Below, piece after piece: positions 55,878 to 64,000 of a stretch of 64,000 nucleotides of DNA. The notes under the pieces were generated by a model. The model worked only from the letters and a program-made list of their open reading frames with translations, had not been told where the DNA came from and made no database searches. How positions within the stretch are numbered: the first letter of the stretch is position 1; every line of letters starts with the position of its first letter. The position numbers were made by a program, and so were the translations under genes. The stretch is from contig CM037794.1 of assembly GCA_021229015.1 (NCBI GenBank), forward strand, positions 44,028,190-44,092,189, in the 5' to 3' direction. This DNA is from Solen grandis. Its lineage: Eukaryota; Mollusca; Bivalvia; Adapedonta; Solenidae.

Positions 55878-58041
55878 TCAATCATGTAGGTATCGGGTTC
55901 ATTCGCCCCAAGTACACTTTCGCTCGAGTCAGTTCGACCGAGTCAGTTCGCCCTACAATGTGGGTTCATTCGCCCTACATAGTGGGTTCATTCGCCCTAG
56001 TTAAATTATAAATTAATAAACAAAATGGGTATTACAAAATGGTGATGAATATTGTCTTGGTATTTAAAAACAAGAGGCCCATGATGGCCCTAAATCGCTC
56101 ACCTGAGATAAATAGGTTGACCCAAGGAACATCTGTACCAATTTATTTTAAAATCTGGCCAGTAGTTTTGAAGAAGATGATTTTTAAAGTTTTCATTTTT
56201 TTTTCTTTTTGTTGCCATGGCAACCAGAGTTCTACATGGATCAAGTTTATATTAGCAACTTTTGTGAAGGTTGACCCAAGGATCATCCCTGCCAAGTTTA
56301 ATCAAATTCTGTCTGGTGGTTTCAGAGGAGATGTTGTTTAAAGTTTTCCCTATATACATATAAGGCAAATAAGCCCCGCCCCTGGCGGCCATGTTTTTTT
56401 ACGGATCGAAATGTTTTTAGCAACTTTGGTAGAGGTTGACCCAAGGAACATCTGTACCAATTTATTTTAAAATCTGGCCAGAAGTTTTGAAGAAGATGAT
56501 TTTTAAAGTTTTCATATTTTTTTTCTTTTTGTTGCCATGGCAACCAGAGTTCTACATGGATCAAGTTAATTTTAGCAACTTTTGTGAAGGTTGACTCAAG
56601 GATCATCCCTGCCAAGTTTAATCAAATTCTGTCCAGTGGTTTCAGAGGAGATGTTGTTTAAAGGTTTCCCAATATACATATAAGGCAAATAAGCCCCGCC
56701 CCTGGCGGCCATGTTTGTTTACGGATCGGAATAATTTTAGCAACTTTGGTAGAGGTTGACCCAAGGAACATCTGTACCAATTTATTTTAAAATCTGGCCA
56801 GCAGTTTTGAAGAAGATGATTTTTAAAGTTTTCATTTTTTTTTCTTTTTGTTGCCATGGCAACCAGAGTTCTACATGGATCAAGTTTATTTTAGCAACTT
56901 TTGTGAAGGTTGACCCAAGGATCATCCCTGCCAAGTTTAATCAAATTCTGTCCAGTGGTTTCAGAGGAGATGTTGTTTAAAGGTTTCCCAATATACATAT
57001 AAGGCAAATAAGCCCCGCCCCTGGCGGCCATGTTTGTTTACGGATCGGAATAATTTTAGCAACTTTGGTAGAGGTTGACCCAAGGAACATCTGTACCAAT
57101 TTATTTTAAAATCTGGCCAGCAGTTTTGAAGGAGATGATTTTTATTTTTGTAACCATGGCAACCAGAGTTCTTCATGGATCAACTTTATTTTAGCAACTT
57201 TTGTAGAGCCTCACCCAAGGAACATTCCTGCCAAGTTTCATTAAATTCTGTCCAGTGGTTTCAGAGAAGATGTCGTTTAAAGAAAATTGTTGACGACGCA
57301 CGACGGACGACGCACGACGACGGACGAAGAGTGATCCTAAAAGCTCACTTGAGCACAAAGTGCTCAGGTGAGCTAAAAATGCACGAGGAAACACGTTTTA
57401 TTAATCCTGATTTAGATATATTCTTAATTGATTTTAACAATATTGAATAATAGCATGAATTAAATACTTGAACAGATCAAAAGACTTACTTTTCAAACAC
57501 ATGCTGAAATAATTAAAGAACTAACTGGTAATCAAAGCAAGTATTTAATCCGTTAGCATAGTTCTTTTATATATATGTTGTCAATTTATAGCAACTTTCA
57601 GATATTTGTTAATTATGTACAAACTACAGTTTTTGGCGTTGTATTTCATTTAACATACTTATCCCTTTCATTTAAGGGCTTAAAACGAACAAACAGTGAA
57701 TTTATTTATTTAATTATAATTACACCGCCAATGTTAGGGTATACAAGATGTAAAAAATTTTGAAACTGTCATTCCGAGATGGATGTTTCATTATGTATCG
57801 CTTGTGCAACAAAATATGATAAATGTAATATGAATATATACCCATTCAAACATACATGCATAAAATATTACAACCGAATACACAAACATTTATATATTAT
57901 TTCATTCAAATCCACCAAAATTACAATAGGGCAAACAGACTCACAGTTTAGGGTGAAAGGGTATAGGGCGACAGGGAATTAGGGAGAAAGGGTATAGGGC
58001 GAAAGGGAATTGGGGCGAAACGACCCATAATCAATCATGTA
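55878..58041. mobile_element. Second foldback / MULE-like element with 11-bp flanking repeat
   Basis: The element is 55889-58030. The identical word TCAATCATGTA flanks it at 55878-55888 and 58031-58041. The left end has three phrases GGGTTCATTCGCCC(C/TA) with CGAGTCAGTTCG spacers (55895-55999). The right end has the inverse, TAGGGCGAAAGGGAATTGGG and two relatives (57950-58030). No transposase is seen. A four-unit tandem-core repeat is carried inside (56060-57375). The architecture is the same as for 35043-37723, but the end sequences differ. Confidence 0.78.
56060..57376 (+). repeat. Tandem-core element, period about 320 bp, about 4 units
   Basis: It starts with AACAAGAGGCCCATGATGGCC and TCGCTCACCTGAG. 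Units marked by GGAACATCTGTACC lie at about 56126, 56443, 56765 and 57085. It ends in GACGACGCACGACGGACGACG (57290-57325) and the palindrome AGCTCACTTGAGCACAAAG / TGCTCAGGTGAGCT. Degenerate relatives lie at 39715-40195 and 52425-52600. The short open frames repeated in it are by-products of the period, not genes. Confidence 0.88.
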
Positions 58042-58057
58042 TGTTCTAAACCATCAG

Positions 58058-58192
58058 TTAATCTCTACTGAGATCTGCTCCGTTTATTTTTTTCATATTG
58101 GCCTCTGCAAAAAAAATGATAAAAATGGAGCGGATCTCTCTGCAATGGCCAATATCAAAAATATAACTGGAGCAGATCTCAGTGGAGATTAA
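58058..58192. mobile_element. Foldback MITE, TTAA-bounded, 135 bp
   Basis: Left arm TTAATCTCTACTGAGATCTG and right arm CAGATCTCAGTGGAGATTAA are nearly perfect inverses. Inner arms CATATTGGCC and GGCCAATAT extend the stem. It lies 27 bp beyond the element ending at 58030. Confidence 0.8.
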
Positions 58193-58739
58193 ATCATCTG
58201 TAAGTATTTATTTTCAGCAATAGTCATGTATCACAATGTCATTTTTTTTTAAACATAGTGTCCCCGACCTCTCAGTCATAATTAGAAAATTATTGTTGAG
58301 AGTATCTTTGTAGATGTAGATGTGCAACAGTATACTTACACAACTGCAATTGGTGGACTGGTCTACTTTCAATTTAGAAAGATATGTACAATTGAATCTT
58401 ATCTTTCATGAACAAGTATACTGGCTGTCATTTCTTTAAAAAAATATCTAACTATTCTAACTTATTTCCGACACTGAGATGCTTTCTTAAACACGATTTC
58501 TTCAAGAAAATATAAAAACTTTGTCAGAGGAGATTCCTCTTTCATTTTCAATTGCGCATAATAATTGCGACGGTAGCTTGAAGCCATTAAAATAAAATTA
58601 ATTTTTAATTTCATCAACATGAATTTCGCACGATATCGAATGAAAATATAAAATATGAAGCAAAAAGAATACTTAATTCTGAAATAAATATTTTTATCAT
58701 ATTTCATATCAAAGAATTTTAATGCAGTAATAATACAGA

Positions 58740-58866
58740 TTTCTCTGTATCATAAGCGACTATTATTTTTGTGCCCTGCTTTCCCCTCGCTTTCGGGAAC
58801 CAGGAAGTCAGAGGGATTTGTGGGTAAAATAGCCTCTTTTTCACGTGGACTCCCAAAGAAACAGAC
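58740..58866 (+). promoter_or_regulatory. RPS25 promoter and 5'UTR with TOP-like tract and CACGTG
   Basis: A pyrimidine run CCTCTTTTTC (58833-58842) about 25-34 bp before the ATG fits a 5'-terminal oligopyrimidine start, as used by ribosomal protein mRNAs under growth control. The E-box CACGTG is at 58842-58847, overlapping the tract's last base. No TATA box at the usual place. The start site is inferred. Confidence 0.55.
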
Positions 58867-61800
58867 ATGGTACGATCCCAATGAGTAAATTTGTCCATAA
58901 AATACTCATATTTATAGTTGACTTACACATTTACAAAAGTGTAAATTGAATTTTGAATATCTGTGGATTGAGAAATGAGATTGATAATCCTATGAAGATT
59001 ACGCCTGAAAGAAAACTTTACATTTTACACACACGTGGTTGAAAGTGTCACCCGTTTTCGCGGCTCTGGTCATTTATTTTATTGATGTGAAAAATCATAC
59101 AATTATGTGATTTTCATTAATAGATATAGGGAATATCTAAAGAGAATTGCAACCTTAAAGTGTTTAAAGTAAAGACGACCAGACAAAAAACAGCAAATTC
59201 TTATGTCCATGTAGACTATCTTGCTCTGCAAACTTGGTGCCAGGAGGCAGATTTTGCACTTGCTATTTTTAGCAAGAAGTAAATATTTTAACTTGCTAAA
59301 GAAAAAAATTGCAATTTTAAAGTTTTGAATTCTTGTATGGCAGAGTAGTGGGTCTTTCTGTCTCTATTCAGACATCCACCATCTTTAACTGCAGGTTTTG
59401 AATCCTGGTTCTTCAACTCAACATTACTCTATTTCCACTCACAAAATAAAAAGCAAGTACCTGAAATTGTAACATGCACTTAGCAAGTATGCAAGCTTAA
59501 ATTCAAACCCTGGTCATCTGCAGCTACAGAATCGTCCAAATATCTTACCTACCGAGAACACTGTTAAGCTACACATTTCATGAATTTTATATTGAAACTG
59601 GCAATTAATCAATAGAAGATGCAAGTTGTACTCAACTCTGTAACAGATCAGCTATTGTATTCTTATGCTGATTACAGGGGGCCAAAAAGGCTGATCCTAA
59701 GGGAGGAGCAAAAGGCAAGACCGCAGGTGGGGCCAAGAAGAAGGAAGGTGGTGGTGGCAAGGCCAAGAAGAAGGTAAAATTTCCTTTTCAATTGTGCAAA
59801 GGGGTGTAAAAATTTTATTGTTAATTTTACCATTTCAAATCTCGGAGGGGTGACTTCTGGAATTGTACGACCGTGGTTCTGCATTAGAACTTAGTATATA
59901 TGGAAACAGGATATAAATTAATAGACATTTGATTATAAGGACCTTTTCAGTAATTGAAATTAGCCTGTTCCTGGAGTTAGCCAAGGTCTGAAGTTACCTC
60001 AGTTTTACCAGATTAGAATAGAATATACTAGAATATAAATATTCAGGACGATCATATCTTGCAGGGGGTGGGGGGGATGCTAATTTACTACCTTTAACAG
60101 TTCGTTTCCTTAGCCAAAAACAGTTTGTTTTTTTTCTAATAAGAAATCTAGTTATTTAAATATTGATTATTAATGAAATTGTGTTATTCTTATAATTTGA
60201 ATGTTGATTTGAGACTTTCTTGGATATGTACCGCAATGATTATTTTACAATTTTCACTGCTTAAGTCTTGTGACTTCCTAGGCTAATTATGAGTCGATAT
60301 GGAAAGTATGCATGATTCAATGATCATTGATTATACACCATGATTAATTGATTACTGTCTAGGTTGGTGATTATTGATTGTGTTATTCATAATTGATTCC
60401 TCTAAAAATTTCTCTTCTTGTCGTTAATTAAGAGTATGTGTACCGTTTTTTAATTTTTTACCCAACAAAACGTGCTCAAAATTATCTATTTGATCGCCTT
60501 TTGTCCGTCGTCCGTGCGTGCGTCCGTCGTCAACAATTTGCTTTAAACAACATCTCCTCATGAACCGCTGAAGGGATTTTGACCAAACTTCACAGGAATC
60601 ATCCTTATGATGCCCTCTATCAAAGTTGTACAAATTATTCAGATTGGTTAAAAAAGTAGGTCACAGGAGCTAAAAATAGATTTTAAAAATGCAAACTTTG
60701 AAAATCTTCTTCTGCAAAACTGCAAGGCCTAGAGCTTAGATATTTGGTATGTAGCATCATCTTATGGGCCATTACCAAGATTGTACAAATCATAGCCCTA
60801 CGGTGATAAATGACCCCGCACCAGGGGTCACTTGTTTTACATAGAGTTATATAGGAAAATCTTTAAAAATCTTCTTCTATGAATCCATTAGGCCTAGAGC
60901 TTAGATATTTGGTATGTAGCATCATCTTATGGTTCATTACCAAGATTGTTCAAATCATAGCCCTATGGTGATAAATGCCCCCGCACCAGGGGTCACTTGT
61001 TTAACATAGATTTATATAGGAAAAACTTTAAAAATCTTCTTCTATGAATCCATAAGGCCTAGAGCTTAGATATTTGGTATGTAGCATCATCTAATGGTTC
61101 ATTACCAAGATTTTCAAAATGGTGGCCCTTTGGAGATAAATGACCCCGCACTAAGTCTTCTCCTCTGAAACCATAAGGCCCAGTGCTTATATATTTGGTA
61201 TGTAGTATTGTCAGGGCTAAAATGTTTAAGATTGAGTTATATCAGAATTCTTGTCTGTTTAAAAACCTTGTAATCAGTTGTAGCAATGGTACTCAGGTGA
61301 GCGATCCAGGGCCATCATGGCCCTCTTGTTTAAGTTTTTCCTCATATTTTTCCAATTATTTTTCAATCTTGCATAAATAGCCTGCTAGTTCTTGTCTTGT
61401 AATAAAATATCTTTGGTAATATCTTATTCTATAAAGATATTTTTTTGATTTCAAAGTCACATTCTACATACAAGTTAATAAACAAATCGATTACGTAATC
61501 GTTGATTGATCGAAATGTCTTGTCCGATTATTTCAGATCATCAATTACGAGTTCTAACCATTTTGAAACACCCCTACATTTTATTTCCAAGTTTTTGATT
61601 TATAATGCAAATTTTTTCCCAATTAGGGGAAAGAAAAATCTTAAAGAAACATCAGTGCATACTCATGTTTAATCTAAATCTTATTTTTAGTTTTGGCATG
61701 AAAAGCGTACTCAACTTACTTTCGCAATCACAAAATTGTAAATGCATGCAGCTATAAAGAATCTAAATAGCTCATCAAACTCTGTTCACCAGGTGAGGGA

Positions 61801-63231
61801 ACCATGTCCTTGTAGAGACTTTGCATTCTAAGCTGTGGGTTTGATTCCAGAATACAACATACATAAGTTTTTAAAATGGCACTGTTGAATTATCTACCAG
61901 TACCAATCAGCTTGTCAGTATCATTCCTAGTCAGAAACTTAAGTCTGGAAGTTAAAAAAAAAAAGAAAAAAAAAGATGATTATAATTTATATTTTGAAAA
62001 AAAACTTGTCATTGAAGTGCAAGATTTAAGTACAAAAGATATTCAAATGGGTGGAGCTCTTTTCTTGAATATTCCAAATGTCTATCATAATGTGTCATGG
62101 TAAAGTATTCTCAAAATGTCAAATTTGTTTGGAAATTTGCAGAAGTGGTCTAAAGGAAAGGTCCGCGACAAGTTGAACAACCTTGTATTGTTTGACAAGG
62201 CAACATATGACAAACTGTACAAAGAAGTTCCAAGTTACAAACTCATCACTCCATCTGTTGTGTCAGAAAGATTGAAGGTCCGAGGCTCACTTGCTAAGGC
62301 TGGACTTAGAGAATTGTGCCAGAAAGGTAACTACATGTATTGAGTATTTTTGGGACCAGGTGGACAAGTAGTTAGCATCCATCCTGTGAGTTTGATCCTT
62401 GCTTCACATGCATGATGCTTGGTAAAAGAACTGTTCAAACACTGAGTAGTGATTGGAATCTGTTTTAAAACATTAAATTGATAGATCGGAAATAATTTCA
62501 TGACCCTAAAAAGGAAAAAAAAAATTCTCACAATTAAAATTTCATCTGGCACAAATGTTCATCCATAACTGCCAAAATGAAGTTAAAACTCAAAAAAAAT
62601 TAGGCCACATGGGGTTGGGTATTCTCTTTGTATACTATTAATAGAAATCTTAAAAATAGTTCCATTAATCCAATGGCTAGTTGTCTTCTGTACTCTTTAT
62701 AGATAATTTTCAAAATTATGCCCTGAAATGCCTCTGGAGCTTAAGGTTGTGGGTTTGATTACGGGCCAACATACCGAAATACAAAATGGCACTGGTATAG
62801 CTCCCTTGCTATGCGCTCAGAATATAAGGGTAGTTGCAGGACTGTTTGGCCCCGGTGTCTGGATAATGTGACTGGGTGTGGTATCATGCCACATGTCTAT
62901 GGCATGATACTGCAGTGTGGCAGCACTATATATGTCTCAAGTAGACCTGTCTCCAAATCACTGAAATACAGTCGGTGGGACGTTAAACCCAACACACCAT
63001 CTTGCCTCATACCTATGTTTTGAATTGTTTTGCACTAATGATGTATGCTCCCCAGAAAGATGGGGTCTCCAGATGATTGGCTAGATTTCTTAAGTTTTCA
63101 GACGTTAGTACCTAATTGAATGTAGCCAAAATTATATTAACGTTCTTTACATTGCAGGCCAGATCCGTCTTATTTCAAAGCACAGTTCACAGCTGATCTA
63201 CACGAGGGCGACCAAGGCTGATGATGAGTGA
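58867..63231 (+). CDS. RPS25: 40S ribosomal protein S25 (eS25), complete
   Basis: Coding exons are 58867-58869 (the ATG alone), 59678-59773, 62143-62326 and 63158-63231 (TGA), all with GT/AG borders and matching phases: 118 residues versus 125 in human. The N-terminus is a Lys/Gly/Ala-rich tail ([20 protein letters not shown]...KAKKK). The winged-helix core follows as [40 protein letters not shown] and [18 protein letters not shown], then [20 protein letters not shown] and DDE. eS25 sits in the head of the small subunit near the E site and is needed by several IRESs. A polyadenylation signal follows 17 bases after the stop. The first exon is assigned from its donor (ATG|GTACGA), TOP-like leader and phase; it is the least certain part. 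Confidence 0.96.
60430..61335 (+). repeat. Tandem-core element, period about 165 bp, in RPS25 intron 2
   Basis: The GTCCGTCGTCCGTGCGTGCGTCCGTCGTC tract is at 60501-60530. Units marked by AGAGCTTAGATATTTGGTATG lie at 60731, 60895 and 61061, with a diverged one at 61178. The end is TCAGGTGAGCGATCCAGGGCC and ATGGCCCTCTTGTTTAAG, which matches the inverse of the start at 56060. The left terminal palindrome is decayed (AACGTGCTCAAAATTATC). Confidence 0.85.
61336..62142. other. Remaining RPS25 intron 2 sequence
   Basis: AT-rich with A-runs at 61946-61972. A SINE-like fragment with GCTGTGGGTTTGATTCC lies at about 61790-61860. No exon apart from the one beginning 62143. Confidence 0.45.
62735..63005 (-). 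repeat. SINE-like repeat, reverse copy of the 46240 family
   Basis: Reverse complement starts GGTTTAACGTCCCACCGACTGTATTTCAG and continues through GTCTACTTGAGACATATATAG and GATACCACACCCAGTCACATTA, matching 46245-46400. At its plus-strand left edge, GCTTAAGGTTGTGGGTTTGATTAC (62739-62762) is a B-box-like fragment of the 19745 family. Confidence 0.6.
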
Positions 63232-63247
63232 AGTTTGTGTACTTTTA

Positions 63248-63253
63248 AATAAA
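63248..63253 (+). terminator. RPS25 polyadenylation signal AATAAA
   Basis: AATAAA begins 17 bases after the stop codon, and AATAAAAAA follows. This gives the very short 3'UTR common for ribosomal protein genes. Confidence 0.8.
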
Positions 63254-63345
63254 GAATAAAAAAAACAGAAATGTTTTGATGTTTGAATGTGAAAAAGTTG
63301 AAACTCTGCAATTTAATTTTTGTGTCATAAGCTGTAAGAAGAGGT

Positions 63346-63425
63346 GACACATTGGGATCACTTTTTCGTCCGTCTGTGTGTCCGTCCCACTTTTTCCGTC
63401 ACGCTATAGCAGGTGATACGCGTGT
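63346..63425 (+). repeat. Short repeat fragment with GTCCGTCTGTGTGTCCGTCC tract
   Basis: GTGACACATTGGGATCACTTTTTCGTCC...TCACGCTATAGCAGGTGATACGCG matches 39290-39390, another short hairpin-ended (GTGACAC...GTGATAC) repeat with a GTCC tract. Confidence 0.6.
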
Positions 63426-63795
63426 TCCAGAGAACACTCTAGTTATATTTAAAGTTAAATTTGTTTTTACTCGAGCATGAGCATACCTATATTTAAGCAG
63501 AAGTGATATAAGCGTCCCAAATTAATTTGGTCATGGGTTTGATCTCCAGTTGTTGCACGAAAACATTAAAGTTGTAAACATCTCTTCCTTGTTTGACACC
63601 CATAGGCTGGTGTGACGGGGGTCTACTTCCTGGGTGTGTAAGGGGGATGGGGTTGGTAGAATTTTGTATCACTATCACGTAAATAAATAAGTTTAAACTT
63701 CACTATCTGCCAGGACATATTAAATAATGTTCTGCCAAGTCTACATCATTTTTTTTCCACCAATTTTAAAATGATTGAATTGTCCATTTAATTTT

Positions 63796-64000
63796 TTAGC
63801 TCGGCTGTTTTTTAAAGAAAAGATGTCACTCTGGTGTCCATTGGTAATGTAGTCGTCGTGAAAAACTTTAACCTTCGCCATAACACTAACAAACTTTGTC
63901 CTCGAACTTTACATACCTGTTCTCTATCACAAGGACTTCAATCCAATTTAGGGTCATTATGGACTAAAATTTTCTCATTTTAAAATAATACATTGCCATA
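63796..64000 (+). repeat. Start of a TTTTAGCTCGGCT-type repeat, cut by the window end
   Basis: TTTTTTAGCTCGGCTGTTTTT with TGGTGTCCATTGG, CTTCGCCATAACACTAACAAAC resembles 20165-20521. The stretch from 63426 to 63795 shows no recognisable feature. Confidence 0.45.

Noticed and set aside
56322..57176. Three near-identical 70-97 codon frames that look like a gene family
   Set aside because: They recur with the 320-bp tandem period on both strands and have no codon-level conservation pattern. They are by-products of the repeat.

Overview
The window looks like a piece of nuclear genome from a bivalve mollusc, probably a venerid-type clam. The lineage call rests on my memory of the repeat families and on the protein residues; no search was run. 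It is AT-rich and intron-rich, has no operons, and is broken by two 100-base N runs (14301-14400 and 26381-26480). Four genes can be recognised from conserved exons. They are an RBM24/RBM38-type RNA-binding protein (+, 845-2388, first two coding exons only); an upstream stimulatory factor USF (+, 29642-32747, bHLH-zipper half); EI24/PIG8 (-, 53964 down to 45794, eight coding exons, last one or more not found); and ribosomal protein RPS25 (+, 58867-63231, complete). A fifth, unidentified gene is suggested by three exons in compatible phase at 16262-18892.

Layout. 1-14300 is the RBM24/38-like promoter, two exons and about 12 kb of sequence with almost none of the repeats seen elsewhere. From 14401 the character changes abruptly to repeat-dense DNA: a 59-bp minisatellite, the unknown gene, and a nearly full-length 5' part of a Ty3/gypsy LTR retrotransposon (21188-26380) that has lost its 3' end at the second gap. 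The USF exons, a 2.7-kb foldback element, a SINE/MITE-rich stretch, EI24, a second foldback element and RPS25 follow. EI24 and RPS25 are arranged head to head.

Mobile DNA is the most interesting content. The retrotransposon has a primer-binding site resembling the complement of tRNA-Leu, with the gag AUG inside it. Its gag and pol are joined by what looks like a textbook -1 frameshift signal: slippery heptamer, 7-nt spacer, stem-loop. Two unrelated foldback elements (35043-37723 and 55889-58030) have subrepeat-built inverted ends and exact 9-bp and 11-bp flanking direct repeats, which suggests Mutator-like (MULE) or foldback transposition. Four copies of a TTAA-bounded hairpin MITE are present, one of them nested inside another TTAA-bounded element. 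Several tandem-core elements (periods about 145, 156, 165, 169 and 320 bp) carry terminal hairpins and, in most cases, a GTCCGTCC-like tract.

The genes do not form a functional cluster. The only link I can suggest is inferential: USF proteins bind CACGTG, and the RPS25 promoter has a CACGTG touching its TOP-like tract.
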